Shown here in pieces: positions 1 through 9,272 of a stretch of DNA of 64,000 bases (position 1 is the stretch's first letter; the number at the start of each line of letters is the position of its first letter). The notes beneath the pieces were generated by a model. The model was not told the origin of the DNA, did no database searches, and saw only the letters and a program-made list of their open reading frames with translations. Both the position numbers and the translations under genes were made by a program. The stretch is from positions 1,247,138-1,311,137 of the forward strand of contig CP091242.1 of assembly GCA_027627705.1 (NCBI GenBank). The letters are read 5' to 3'. The DNA is from Hyphomonadaceae bacterium BL14. GTDB lineage: Bacteria; Pseudomonadota; Alphaproteobacteria; Caulobacterales; Maricaulaceae.

Positions 1-455
1 CCCTTGAGGGGAGGGTTGGGGTGGGGTGGTGCAGCGCTTCAGCAATCACCTCCGCGACTCCCATGGCGTTTTCGAACAGCTCGGCATTCCAGACGCGCAG
101 GACGCGGTAACCTTGGGCCTCCATCCAGGCGTCGCGCTCCCGGTCGCGGCGTCCGCCATGGCCACCGCCATCAAGCTCGACCACCAGATTGCGCGACAGA
201 CAAGCGAAATCCGCCACATACGGCCCAATCGGCACCTGGCGGCGGAAATGGGCACCCGGAACTCTCATGTCTTTCAAAAGCGCCCAGAGCTTGGCCTCCG
301 CGGGCGTCGGTTTAGCGCGCAGCCGCCGCGCCATTGCCAGCGTCCGGGCATGGGGCTCGGGCCGGCGGGCACCCACGCTAAAGCCGGCTGGGTCCGGCAC
401 CGCCTCGATGAACTGGCCATCCGCGCTGACCCGGAACCGCTGCTCGTTGCGGACA
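1..455 (-). other. In-frame DUF559 (Vsr-like endonuclease fold) insertion inside rsmE, ending in a palindromic repeat
   Basis: From about 334 downward the minus strand encodes a typical DUF559 domain: MARRLRAKPTPAEAKLW, then FRRQVPIGPYVADFAC, LVVELDGGGH and GYRVLRVWNAELFEN. A linker of about 40 residues (454-335) precedes it. The domain ends in HHPTPTLPSRG, which is the translation of a GC-rich repeat whose 15 bases (CCCTCCCCTCAAGGG) recur exactly at 14850-14864. The domain fold resembles Vsr and restriction-type nucleases, but no activity is established. The insertion boundary is inferred from where RsmE similarity stops. Confidence 0.75.
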
Positions 456-994
456 GCCAGCAGCGCCTCCAGCATCGGGGTGCCGCCGGTCTCGTCGCAG
501 AAGATCAGGCGCTGATCCTGCGGCCAGGCGTCCATGAGCGCGTCGAGGCGCACCGGTTCACCGATATGCGGCACATCCAGGCGCTCGGTCTGTTCGGCGG
601 CTTCGCGGGCGAGCGCGGATAGACGGTCTGTGCGCACGCGCTCGGCATTGGTGCGCCGGGTCAGCACCGGGATGATGGCGCGCGCGCCCAACTCGGTGGC
701 TTTTTCCACGATGAAGTCGGTGCGCGCCTTCTTCACCGGGGCGAAATACAGGGTCAGGGGCGGCGGGACGGCCTGTTCGCGCAGGCGCTCGGCGATCTCA
801 AGGCGCGCCTCGCGCTTGCCCGCAGAGACCAGCGCAGCGCGCCATTCGCCGTCGCGACCGTTGAACACCCGCACGCCATCGCCCGGCTGGCGGCGCATGA
901 CCGACACCAGATAATGCGCCTGATCGCGCTCGAGGGTCAGGGGGGCACCCTGGCTCAGGGGCGCGTCAACGAACAGGCGGGGATCGGTGCTCAA
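1..994 (-). CDS. rsmE: 16S rRNA m3U1498 methyltransferase RsmE with in-frame DUF559 insertion (partial, runs off left edge)
   Basis: RsmE methylates N3 of U1498 in 16S rRNA. Translation from a TTG at 992-994 gives the family N-terminus (RLFVDAPL, then VMRRQPGDGVRVFNGRDGEW) and the VEKATELGARAIIPVLTRR block, continuing to LIFCDETGG. There the SPOUT core motif IGPEGGF should follow; instead, after LEALLA (about position 455), the frame continues without a stop into an extra segment and a DUF559 domain up to position 1. The C-terminal SAM-binding knot is therefore missing or resumes beyond the edge. The TTG start overlaps the upstream gene's TGA (TTGA). Nearby ubiA fits the usual alphaproteobacterial context. 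The RsmE N-half is clear; whether the fusion protein is active is unknown. Confidence 0.82.
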   Translation of the reverse strand, partial: MSTDPRLFVDAPLSQGAPLTLERDQAHYLVSVMRRQPGDGVRVFNGRDGEWRAALVSAGKREARLEIAERLREQAVPPPLTLYFAPVKKARTDFIVEKATELGARAIIPVLTRRTNAERVRTDRLSALAREAAEQTERLDVPHIGEPVRLDALMDAWPQDQRLIFCDETGGTPMLEALLAVRNEQRFRVSADGQFIEAVPDPAGFSVGARRPEPHARTLAMARRLRAKPTPAEAKLWALLKDMRVPGAHFRRQVPIGPYVADFACLSRNLVVELDGGGHGGRRDRERDAWMEAQGYRVLRVWNAELFENAMGVAEVIAEALHHPTPTLPSR

Positions 995-1485
995 GGGTTT
1001 GCGTCGCCGCAGTCGGCCGCGGCCAGGTTTCCGTCCATAATCGCCGGCTCGAGCAGCCCTGCGGTCTGGAGACGCAGCTGCGTCTGGGTATAGGACGCGC
1101 CCATTGGCTCGCCCCCGAGCATCCATTCTATCCTGACCTGGCGTGGCTGGCCGAAGACAATAATCCGCTTGTTCAGCAGAATGTCGACCGGATCACCGCC
1201 CAGCTGTTCGGTAAGGTCCGCACGCACGCTAGGCATGAGCTCTACATTGAGCGAGCGCGGATCGCGGTAGTCAGGCATCGAGTTGAGATAGCCCAGACCC
1301 CCACTTTCCCCCGAGCCGCACACATTCATCTCGATGGCCATAGGATCGAGGGGCGCATCCGGTTGGGCGATCGAGCGCGCTACGGCGTCTTCGGCGGCGA
1401 CGGGCCACCGCTCCCGCTGAGCTTCAGCTGCCGTGCAGACAATGAGCGGCCACGCTGCGGTGGCCATGATGGCTCTTGCGACCAT
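991..1485 (-). CDS. Secreted hypothetical protein (164 aa)
   Basis: The protein starts with an export signal (MVARAIMATAAWPLIVCTA, likely cleavage after AEA near residue 22). The mature part has two or three cysteines and a C-terminal segment (about residues 100-150) that reads like beta strands. I do not recognise the family. Its TGA overlaps the TTG start of rsmE, so the two are probably co-transcribed. An in-frame ATG at 1467 is an alternative start. It is divergent from ubiA across about 90 bases. Confidence 0.6.
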   Translation of the reverse strand: MVARAIMATAAWPLIVCTAAEAQRERWPVAAEDAVARSIAQPDAPLDPMAIEMNVCGSGESGGLGYLNSMPDYRDPRSLNVELMPSVRADLTEQLGGDPVDILLNKRIIVFGQPRQVRIEWMLGGEPMGASYTQTQLRLQTAGLLEPAIMDGNLAAADCGDANP

Positions 1486-1576
1486 ATGTGCTGCTCCCGC
1501 ATGACGACACGCTACCGGTGTAGGGTATCGTTATGTCATCTCTCTGAACACGCCGCGCAGCATCTGGCCACTCATC

Positions 1577-2500
1577 ATGACCCTCAATCCTGATCGTCCC
1601 GTCCTTGATTCCCTGCCCAGGACCTGGGTGGACCGCGCGCCGGCCTTCGCCCGGCCCTATCTGCGTCTGGCGCGCTATGACCGGCCCGTGGGCTTCTGGC
1701 TGCTGGCCCTCCCGTGCTGGATGGGTCTGGCGGCGGCGCGGCTGGAGGCCGGAATCGGCTGGGACGATTTGCGCCTGGCCCTCCTGTTCGGCATCGGCGC
1801 GGTGGCCATGCGCGGCGCAGGCTGCACCTGGAATGACATGATCGACCGCGATCTGGACGCGCGCGTGGCGCGCACGGCCGACCGGCCGCTGGCGGCAGGG
1901 ACAGTGACGCTGCGCCAGGCGCAGATATTCCTGGGCGCGCAGCTTTTCGTCGGCCTGATCGTTCTGGTCATGCTGCCCGTGCCGGCCATCCTGACGGCGC
2001 TGGCAGCGATGGTGCTGGTGGCGGCCTATCCGTTCATGAAGCGCATCACCTGGTGGCCCCAGGCCTGGCTGGGTCTCACCTTCAACTGGGGCGTGCTGGT
2101 CGCCGGCGCGGCAGCGGGGGTGCTGTTCACCCCGGCCATCCTGTTCCTCTATGCCGCGCTGGTGGTGTGGACGCTGGGCTATGACACCATTTACGCCTGT
2201 CAGGACAAGGAAGATGACGCTCTGGCCGGGGTGAAGTCCTCGGCCCTGAGGCTTGAAGGCGCAGTGAAGCCCTTCGTGCTGGCATGCTATATCGCCTCGG
2301 CGGGGCTGGCTCTGGCCGCCGCGCTGGCGGGCGGCGCAGGCCTTGCCTTTGCGCTGGGCTTTGCGCTGTACGCTGCGCACCTGTTCCACATCGCCCAGAC
2401 TTTTGACCCCGATGACAACGAGGCCTGTCTGATCAGGTTCAAGGCGAGCGTGTCGACCGGCCTGCTTCTGACCGGAGCGTTCCTGCTGGGCGGGTTGTGA
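1577..2500 (+). CDS. ubiA: 4-hydroxybenzoate polyprenyltransferase
   Basis: An integral membrane enzyme of ubiquinone biosynthesis that attaches the polyprenyl tail to 4-hydroxybenzoate. The 307 residues are the usual length. The first aspartate-rich motif is NDMIDRDLDARVARTADRPL (about residues 87-106), the second is YDTIYACQDKEDD (about 206-218), with about eight hydrophobic helices between and around them. It lies divergently next to the rsmE pair. The ATG start directly precedes the family-like N-terminus; no other start is needed. Confidence 0.95.
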   Translation: MTLNPDRPVLDSLPRTWVDRAPAFARPYLRLARYDRPVGFWLLALPCWMGLAAARLEAGIGWDDLRLALLFGIGAVAMRGAGCTWNDMIDRDLDARVARTADRPLAAGTVTLRQAQIFLGAQLFVGLIVLVMLPVPAILTALAAMVLVAAYPFMKRITWWPQAWLGLTFNWGVLVAGAAAGVLFTPAILFLYAALVVWTLGYDTIYACQDKEDDALAGVKSSALRLEGAVKPFVLACYIASAGLALAAALAGGAGLAFALGFALYAAHLFHIAQTFDPDDNEACLIRFKASVSTGLLLTGAFLLGGL

Positions 2501-2537
2501 GCGCCGCGCCACGATGGTGGCGCAGCGCTCCGCATCC

Positions 2538-4223
2538 CTAGGCGGCTTTGATACCCGAGACGAAGCGGGTCATCTCTGTCCTGAGCTGATCGGCGCGGCC
2601 GTTCAGCGTTTCGCACGCCTCAAGCAGCTGGCTCGACGCTTCGCCATTGCCATCGGAAATCTGCTTGAGCGCCTCGACCGTCGAGGCGATCTGACCGGCT
2701 GCCGCTGCCGCTTCCTGAATGGAATGGGCGATATCGCTGGTGGCAGCACCCTGTTGCTCGGCAGAGGTGGCCACGCCCCCGGTCAGAGCATCCAGATCGC
2801 TGATGCGCTTCACGATATCGGCGATACGATCGACCGTGTGGCCCGTCGCCGCCTGGATGGCGGTCATCTGGGCCTCGATATCGCCCGTCGCCTTGGCGGT
2901 CTGGGTGGCGAGCGCCTTCACCTCGTTGGCCACGACCGCAAAGCCCTTGCCGGCTTCGCCAGCGCGGGCCGCTTCGATGGTGGCGTTCAGCGCCAGCAAA
3001 TTGGTCTGCTCGGCAATCCCGTGGATCAGCGAGACGACTTCGCCCACCTTGCTGGCATTTTCAGCCAGGGCGCGCACATCGGCATCGGTCGCCCGGGCCG
3101 TGGATACAGCCTGGCCGATGAGCGAGGAGGCGTCCGAAATCTGGCGTGAGATCTCCAGGATGGACGCGGACAGCTCTTCCGACGCGCCGGCCACCGACTG
3201 CACATTGGCCGACGTCTCCTCGCAGGCAGCGGCGGCCGAGGTGGATTCTTCGCTGGAGCGGGTCGCGTTCGAGTTGACGACGCCGGCGGCCTTGTAGACG
3301 CGGCCCGCAGCCTGGAAGACGTCCTCGATCAAGGCACCGACCTCGGACTCGAATTGTTCAGCGGTGTGGATCATTGTCTCGCGCTGCGCGGCGCGCTGAC
3401 GCGCCTCCGCCTGCTCCTGATCGGCCTTGAGCGCCTGCGCCTCGTTCAGGGTCGCGCGCAAGACGCCGACCGTGGTCCAGAGCTGGCCGATCTCGTCACG
3501 GGTCTGAACGGCCGGGACTTCCACCGACAGATCACCTTTGGAGACCTGTTCCAGCACGTGAGTTACGTTTTTGAGCGGCCGGCTGACCTGGAACACGGCG
3601 ATGAACAGGCCCAGGCCAAGCCCCGCGGCGACACCGGCGACAGCAATGATCAACAGAACCATAAAACGGGTTTCATAGAATGCCGCCAGCTCGGCCTTGA
3701 TCGCATCAAGCTCGACCCGATTTTTGTCTACCACCGCGTTGATTTCTTCCTGATAGGCGCGGCGGTTGGAGCGGTTCGCATCGTTATTGCCCTGAACGTT
3801 CGCGAGCGCGGGGTCCACATTGGCCCCCAGGCGCGCCGTCTCTGCGCGGAATGCCCGAAACTCCGCCGTACGGGCCCGGACCGCTTCAAACAAGACCCGG
3901 TCTTCACCCGAAGCCGGCACGATCTGGCTCCATTCATCCAGCAGCGCGTCGATGGCATCCAGACGCCGCATCAAGCCTTGCGCGAACGGTGCCGCCTGCT
4001 CAGTCGTGTCCGAGGCGTAGATGCCGCGCGATTCCATCACCACAGCCGTCACAAGGCGGTTGAGGTGCTCGCCGTAAAAGGCGCGGTCGGCAGCATTCTC
4101 GTACGCTGCCACCCGGACATTGTAAGCCTGCATGCTTTGAATTCCGAGGCCTGCCAGAATGACCGACACGAGACCAAACACGCCCAGCGCGAAAAAAATC
4201 TTGACGCGAATACTCATTTTCAC
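2538..4223 (-). CDS. Methyl-accepting chemotaxis protein
   Basis: A 561-residue transmembrane chemoreceptor. TM1 spans about residues 8-30 and TM2 about 184-208, enclosing a helical sensor region of about 150 residues (four-helix-bundle-like) that contains no recognised ligand motif. A HAMP domain follows (about 208-262), then the coiled-coil signalling domain. The kinase-interaction hairpin tip is seen as [20 protein letters not shown] and [15 protein letters not shown]. There are no chemotaxis genes next to it, so it is a solitary receptor acting on a cluster encoded elsewhere. A second ATG two codons downstream is possible. Confidence 0.93.
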   Translation of the reverse strand: MKMSIRVKIFFALGVFGLVSVILAGLGIQSMQAYNVRVAAYENAADRAFYGEHLNRLVTAVVMESRGIYASDTTEQAAPFAQGLMRRLDAIDALLDEWSQIVPASGEDRVLFEAVRARTAEFRAFRAETARLGANVDPALANVQGNNDANRSNRRAYQEEINAVVDKNRVELDAIKAELAAFYETRFMVLLIIAVAGVAAGLGLGLFIAVFQVSRPLKNVTHVLEQVSKGDLSVEVPAVQTRDEIGQLWTTVGVLRATLNEAQALKADQEQAEARQRAAQRETMIHTAEQFESEVGALIEDVFQAAGRVYKAAGVVNSNATRSSEESTSAAAACEETSANVQSVAGASEELSASILEISRQISDASSLIGQAVSTARATDADVRALAENASKVGEVVSLIHGIAEQTNLLALNATIEAARAGEAGKGFAVVANEVKALATQTAKATGDIEAQMTAIQAATGHTVDRIADIVKRISDLDALTGGVATSAEQQGAATSDIAHSIQEAAAAAGQIASTVEALKQISDGNGEASSQLLEACETLNGRADQLRTEMTRFVSGIKAA

Positions 4224-4361
4224 TCTCCCAGCAACTTGGGACAGGAATGGCCCAGATAGGATAATGCGCCGTAAACCATCGTGACAGCTTCATCGCCGTG
4301 CCGCCGCAGGGTCACTGTCTGATGGCCTGGCCCATCCGGGACGGGATTCCGCACAGAGCCT

Positions 4362-5021
4362 TCAGCCGCAGGCCTCTGCTTCCGGGTCCGCCGCGCAAAC
4401 GGTCGCCGCCGCCCAGCGCGCAATGTCCCGCGCAGCGTCACCCGACGCGCTTGAGAAAGCGTCCACGATGGGGCCCTGGCGATGAGCGCTGGCGCGGACC
4501 TCGTGATTGAACACCTGACGCGCAGCGAGAATGCGTTCGTCACAGTCAATGATGCGCGCCCGCACCGTCACGCGCACCAGCGGCGGCGCGCTGTCACCCT
4601 GATCATACACCGCCTCGAACCGGCGCAGCGCCACGTCCAGACGGAAGCGCGCACTCACCCCGTCCTCGGCCCGCACAGGCGACACTTGCGGCGCAGCGGC
4701 CTGGAAGGCGTCTTCCAGCACGCTTTCGAACATCGCCGGCGCAGGCGAGGCCCACGCGGCACCGGCCATGTAGGCAATGGCACCGCCGCGATCGATGGCG
4801 ATCTTGTCACCCGCCAGCGCGCGCGGCGCGGACACACGCTCGACACTCAGCGCAATGGCCCCGCGCACGGGCGCGTCAGCCGTTTCGGAGGTTCCGGTAT
4901 CCAGCCTGTAGAGCATGCGCGGATTGCTCTCGGGCAGAAGCGAGATGCACCCGCTCAGGGCCAGGATCGCCGCCAATGCAGCCCCCAGCGCCAGCGGGCG
5001 CTTGCGATTCAGAGCGCTCAT
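4362..5021 (-). CDS. ABC-type transport auxiliary lipoprotein (PqiC/ABC_trans_aux family)
   Basis: A 219-residue lipoprotein with lipobox LALSGC (acylated Cys25). The mature domain fits the ABC_trans_aux family that accompanies MCE transporters, with the LYRLDTG start and LSVERVSAPRALAGDKIAI strand region typical of it. It is the last gene of the Mla-type operon; its ATG overlaps the TGA of the MCE gene by four bases. It probably sits on the periplasmic face of the outer membrane and links the MCE ring to it. Confidence 0.85.
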   Translation of the reverse strand: MSALNRKRPLALGAALAAILALSGCISLLPESNPRMLYRLDTGTSETADAPVRGAIALSVERVSAPRALAGDKIAIDRGGAIAYMAGAAWASPAPAMFESVLEDAFQAAAPQVSPVRAEDGVSARFRLDVALRRFEAVYDQGDSAPPLVRVTVRARIIDCDERILAARQVFNHEVRASAHRQGPIVDAFSSASGDAARDIARWAAATVCAADPEAEACG

Positions 5022-5974
5022 TGCGGCACCTCCACTTCGTCACCCGCCGAACGGGCAACAAAGCCCGACGGGTCTTCTTCCAGATCGAGCACAATGCGTT
5101 CAATCGCCGCCAGCGCCGCGCGCAGATCGCGAATGGCGGCGGTTAGCTGCCCCAGGCCTTCTTCGGTGAAGCGCTCCAGACCGGGGCGCAGTTCGGTCAG
5201 CATGGCGTAGGTTTCCTGCGAGGCGCGGTCCACCTCGATCGAGGCGGCCGACACGTCAGCCACCATTACCCCGACTTCGTCTGTCAGGAAGGCTTCGGCG
5301 GTGCGGCCGAACTGTTCAAGGCTGATGGCCGCGCCCGATACGTCCTGGGCGGCCTGGTCGAGGCTGCGCAGGGCCGTGCGCAGCTCGGTGACCAGCCCGT
5401 CTTCCTGCGCGAGTTCAGCGGTCAGAACCTCGATATTACTCATCGTGCGCGAGAAGGTGGCGATATTCTCCTCACTCAGGAGCGCGCCGACGCGCGTAAA
5501 CGCGACCTGTGAGCTTTCCAGCAGCGTCTCGCCCCCGGATATCAGCTCGTCCAGCTGGGTCTGGCGGGCGTAGATGCGCGGTGCCCGGTCACCGAACCGG
5601 CCTTCCAGGCGCGCAGCGTCCTGTGATCCGCCCGACACCTGGATCAGCGACAAGCCTGTCAGGCCTTGCGGCTCCAGCTGCGCGACGGAGTCCACTTTCA
5701 CCGGCGTGGTCGCATCCACACGAATGCGCGCGACCACCTGAGTGGTGTCTTCAGGATTAAGCCCCAGATCGGTAACCTCCCCGACCTGGATGCCGTTGAA
5801 GCGGACTTCGGACGCCACACGCAGCCCGCGCACCGGCCCCTCGAACAGGACGTCGTATTCGCGATACTCGCGGTCAAACGCCATCTGCGAGAGCCAGAGC
5901 GCAAAAAAGCCCCCGGCCAGCACCAGAAAGACGACGAAAAAGCCGACGAGGGCGTGATGGGCTTTAGTTTCCAT
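5018..5974 (-). CDS. mlaD: MCE-domain periplasmic lipid-binding protein (MlaD-like)
   Basis: A 318-residue inner-membrane-anchored protein: one N-terminal helix (about residues 10-30, FFVVFLVLAGGFFALWL) and then an MCE domain (about 38-118) including VRFNGIQVGEVTDLGL and LIQVSGG. The rest is a long helical tail (about 150-290). MCE proteins form hexameric rings that carry phospholipids across the periplasm. It is third in the permease-ATPase-MCE-lipoprotein operon, 24 bases after the ATPase gene. MlaD is the closest characterised member; the long tail makes it nearer to the alphaproteobacterial form than to E. coli MlaD. Confidence 0.9.
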   Translation of the reverse strand: METKAHHALVGFFVVFLVLAGGFFALWLSQMAFDREYREYDVLFEGPVRGLRVASEVRFNGIQVGEVTDLGLNPEDTTQVVARIRVDATTPVKVDSVAQLEPQGLTGLSLIQVSGGSQDAARLEGRFGDRAPRIYARQTQLDELISGGETLLESSQVAFTRVGALLSEENIATFSRTMSNIEVLTAELAQEDGLVTELRTALRSLDQAAQDVSGAAISLEQFGRTAEAFLTDEVGVMVADVSAASIEVDRASQETYAMLTELRPGLERFTEEGLGQLTAAIRDLRAALAAIERIVLDLEEDPSGFVARSAGDEVEVPQ

Positions 5975-5998
5975 AATTCAGTCCGCCTGTTCGCGCCT

Positions 5999-6775
5999 TC
6001 ATTGCCCGGCACCCGAGCGCAGCGCGGCCCGCCCGCGCGGTCCGCCGAAATATTCCTGTATCCACGGGTGCGGGTTTTGCGTCAGCTCGGCCAGCGGCGC
6101 ATTGGCGATGACGCGCTTTTCCGCGATGACCGCCACCCGGTCGCAAATCGTGTGCAATGTATCAAGATCGTGCGTGATCATCACTACCGTGAGGTCCAGA
6201 GTCTTCGACAATTCCCCGATCAATGTGTCGAATTTACCCGCTGCGATGGGATCAAGCCCCGCCGTCGGCTCGTCGAGAAAGAGAATATCGGGGTCCAGGG
6301 CCAGTGAACGCGCGAGCGCGGCGCGCTTGCGCATCCCGCCCGACAGCTCGGACGGCAGCTTGCCGGCAGCCTCAGGGCCCAGCCCGGCCAGCGAAATCTT
6401 GAGGTCGGCCAGCTCTTCCATCAGCGCGCGGCCCATGGACAGGTGCTCGCGCATCGGTGCCATGACGTTTTCGCGCACGCTCAGTGCAGAGAACAGCGCG
6501 CCATACTGAAACAGGACACCCCAGCGCCGCTCCAGTGCCAGTTGCTCTTCGCCGGTGAATTTCGAGCGCGCCTTGCCGTCGAACAGGATCTCGCCTTTGG
6601 CCGGTTGGAGCAGGCCGATGATGGAATTGAGCAGCACCGACTTGCCTGATCCCGAGCCGCCGACAATACCCAGAACCTCGCCACGCCGGACCTCCAGGTC
6701 CAGCCCGTCATGGACCACATGGGTGCCAAACCGGGTCACCAGCCCGCGCACTTCGATGAGCAGGTCGGCGCTCAT
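5999..6775 (-). CDS. mlaF: Lipid ABC transporter ATP-binding protein (MlaF-like)
   Basis: A 258-residue ABC ATPase. Walker A is GGSGSGKS, the signature is LSGGMRKRAALARSLA, and Walker B is ILFLDEPTAGLDP, followed by the switch histidine in VVMITHDLDTL. The LSGGM variant is typical of the MCE-transporter ATPases. Its ATG overlaps the upstream permease stop by four bases, so it is translationally coupled. It energises lipid movement by the MlaE-type permease. Confidence 0.93.
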   Translation of the reverse strand: MSADLLIEVRGLVTRFGTHVVHDGLDLEVRRGEVLGIVGGSGSGKSVLLNSIIGLLQPAKGEILFDGKARSKFTGEEQLALERRWGVLFQYGALFSALSVRENVMAPMREHLSMGRALMEELADLKISLAGLGPEAAGKLPSELSGGMRKRAALARSLALDPDILFLDEPTAGLDPIAAGKFDTLIGELSKTLDLTVVMITHDLDTLHTICDRVAVIAEKRVIANAPLAELTQNPHPWIQEYFGGPRGRAALRSGAGQ

Positions 6776-7923
6776 ATGTCGAGCTCCAGATAAAGCATGG
6801 CGAACAGGGCATCGATCAGGATCACGGCAAAAATCGCCTGCACCACCGCTGTGGTCACCGCCGACCCGAGGCTCTCCACATCACCGCCCACCTTCAGACC
6901 ATGGCGGCAACCGATGACGGCGATGATCAGGCCGAACACAGGGGCTTTCGACAGGCCCACAAACATGTGCTGGATCGGCACTGAGTCCTGAAGGCGAATG
7001 ATGAACTGGGCCGGCGAAATATCCAGCGTTGTCCAGCTGACCAGCATGCCGCCAAACAACCCGCTCAGCATCGCTGCCAGGGTCAGCAGCGGCGCCATCA
7101 CCACGCAGGCCACCAGCCGGGGCAGGACCAGCACCTCATACGGATCGAGCCCCATGACCTTCATGGCGTCGACTTCCTGCTGCATCTTCATCGATCCGAT
7201 GGAGGCGGTGAAGGCCGAGGCCGAGCGCCCCGCCAGCAGGATGGCCGTGATCAGCACCGCAAACTCGCGCAGCACGGCAATGCCCACGAGGTCGACGGTG
7301 AAAATCGAAAACCCGAACACTTCGAGCAGGTTGGCGCCCATGTAGGCGACCACGGCACCGATGAACAGGGAGAGGACCGCGATGATCGGCAGCGCATTGA
7401 CGCCCACCGATTCCATCAGCGCCACCATCGAGGTCACACGCCAGCGTGTCGGGATCGGCGCCACCGCCAGCGCCGTCAGGACGGTGCGCCCGAAAAACGC
7501 AAAGCTCTCCACGGTTTCCAGCCAGACCGCATGAGCGCCGGCACCGATGCGCGCCATGATGCCCATGAATGACCGGTCGATATCGGGCTCGGGCTGGCAG
7601 CGCACTTGACGGGTTCGGATATCCGAGATCAGGCGCCGGGCGGTGGGGTGTTCGCCGATATAGGTGATGTCATCACCCGCATCCGGGCACGCCCCGAAGG
7701 TGCGGCCCAGCAGATACGCGCCCGCCGTATCGATCCGCCCCAGGCCGGTCACGTCAAGTGCGAGACTGCCCGGGTCGCTCTCGGCTTCCAGCTTGCGCAG
7801 CGGCGCATCCAGTCGCGCAATAGCCTGCACGACCCAGTCGCCACGCGGCTCCAGGATCAGGCGTCCGGCCTCCAGGCGCGTCGAGAGACTTGCCCGGCCA
7901 GGCTTGATCGTATCGGCGCTCAT
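6772..7923 (-). CDS. mlaE: Lipid ABC transporter permease, MlaE family, with N-terminal STAS domain
   Basis: A 383-residue protein. The N-terminal 100 residues form a STAS-like domain (LALDVTGLGRIDTAGAYLLG), a role played by the separate MlaB protein in E. coli. Residues about 130-380 are the MlaE permease with five hydrophobic helices and the family segment GRSASAFTASIGSMKMQQE followed by EVDAMKVMGLDPYEVLVLPR. It is the first gene of the operon and sets its direction. The fusion of STAS and permease is common in alphaproteobacteria. Confidence 0.93.
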   Translation of the reverse strand: MSADTIKPGRASLSTRLEAGRLILEPRGDWVVQAIARLDAPLRKLEAESDPGSLALDVTGLGRIDTAGAYLLGRTFGACPDAGDDITYIGEHPTARRLISDIRTRQVRCQPEPDIDRSFMGIMARIGAGAHAVWLETVESFAFFGRTVLTALAVAPIPTRWRVTSMVALMESVGVNALPIIAVLSLFIGAVVAYMGANLLEVFGFSIFTVDLVGIAVLREFAVLITAILLAGRSASAFTASIGSMKMQQEVDAMKVMGLDPYEVLVLPRLVACVVMAPLLTLAAMLSGLFGGMLVSWTTLDISPAQFIIRLQDSVPIQHMFVGLSKAPVFGLIIAVIGCRHGLKVGGDVESLGSAVTTAVVQAIFAVILIDALFAMLYLELDI

Positions 7924-7983
7924 ATTCGAGTCTGGACCCCTTTACCCTCGCCGTTCAGACCCTTGGTCTCAAGTCCGGCAAGA

Positions 7984-9153
7984 TTATGGCCTGCTTCGCC
8001 CCCGGTTTGCGAGCGTTATGGCGCAGACAAGACCCAGCCCGGCCGGGATCGCCATCATGGCAAACCCGCCCGCCCCGAACGCCGCATAGGCGAAACCGGA
8101 GGTGAAGCTGGCGGCGGCCAGGACCAGCCCGCCCGACAAAGCCGAGTTGACGGCCTGCGCCGTGGCCGCGAACCGGTCGGGCACGTGATCAGACGCATAA
8201 CGCAGGAAACCCAGATAGGTTGCGCCAAAGCTCAGCGCATGCAGGCCTTGCAGCACAAACAGGGCCGCGAGCGGCGGCGACAGGGAGAGTAATCCCCAGC
8301 GCAGGATCGCCGCTGCACCGCCCACCGCCATCAGCACCGCAGGCGGAAACCGCGCCATATAGCGCGCCGACAGTGTGAAGAAGACAATCTCTGCCCCCAC
8401 GCCGGTGGCCCATAGCGCCCCAATCCAGGCCGGGGCGATCCCCTGCGCCTGCCAGGCCACCGCCGAGAACGTGTAATAGAACCCGTGCGCGCCCTGGATC
8501 AGTGCCGAGGCAGCAAACGCCAGCGGCATGCCGCCGGCCATCAGTGCGGCGCGCACACCGGGGCGCGGGACCCCCGCAGGCGGCGCCGGGGCGCGCCGGC
8601 CTTCGGGCAACCAGAACGAGGCCAGCACCGCCAGCGCGGCCCCGGCCAGCGTCCAGTACAGCGCCGCCTCCCCGCCGAGCAGCGAGATCAGCGCGCCGCA
8701 GCCCACATTGCCCAGGATGAACGCCCCTGACCCGATGGCGCGCGGCGGTCCGAACGCGAACCGGCGCCGGCGCGATTCGCCCATGGCGAACGCGTCGATG
8801 ATCGGGTTGATGCCGGTATAGGCGCCGCCCGCCAGCCCTGCGAGCGCGACGATCAGCCAGGGCTCGCGCGCCGGAATGTGCGCCAGAAAGATCAGCAGCG
8901 CCGCAATCGAGAAGGCCGCCACCGCCATGCGCCGGCGCGGCGCGCGGTCGGCCAGATACGCCCCCAGCGGCGCCGCCAGCACCCGCCCCGCCATAGCCGC
9001 CGCCCCTGCAGCGCCAATCATTTCAGGGCTTAAGCCCCGCGCCTCGAACCAGACCGGCATGTAGGGCAGATAGGCACCAAAGCCGATATAGAAGGCGCTG
9101 TAGAACAACGCAAAACGCGCCGGGCGCGGCAGGGGGAAAAGGCGCAGCTCCAT
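7984..9153 (-). CDS. MFS transporter, phenylpropionate permease (PPP)-like
   Basis: A 389-residue polytopic protein with about 12 transmembrane helices. The N-terminus (FYSAFYIGFGAYLPYMPVWF) and the GLSPEMIGAAGAA loop resemble the HcaT/PPP subgroup of the major facilitator superfamily. The substrate cannot be read from sequence. The basic loop DRAPRRR after TM2 fits the MFS A-motif region. It is divergent from the glycosyltransferase cluster and 60 bases upstream of the Mla operon, probably a separate unit. Confidence 0.85.
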   Translation of the reverse strand: MELRLFPLPRPARFALFYSAFYIGFGAYLPYMPVWFEARGLSPEMIGAAGAAAMAGRVLAAPLGAYLADRAPRRRMAVAAFSIAALLIFLAHIPAREPWLIVALAGLAGGAYTGINPIIDAFAMGESRRRRFAFGPPRAIGSGAFILGNVGCGALISLLGGEAALYWTLAGAALAVLASFWLPEGRRAPAPPAGVPRPGVRAALMAGGMPLAFAASALIQGAHGFYYTFSAVAWQAQGIAPAWIGALWATGVGAEIVFFTLSARYMARFPPAVLMAVGGAAAILRWGLLSLSPPLAALFVLQGLHALSFGATYLGFLRYASDHVPDRFAATAQAVNSALSGGLVLAAASFTSGFAYAAFGAGGFAMMAIPAGLGLVCAITLANRGRSRP

Positions 9154-9272
9154 GGCTGCAAGCCTCTAGCGCGCTGCGAGGATTTGCGAAAGGCGCGAGC
9201 GCGCGCTGCCCCTGCGGGTGAACAGTGTTTGCTCTTGGCCTTCGCCCCCGCGCGCTATAGCGTCCCGCGCCG

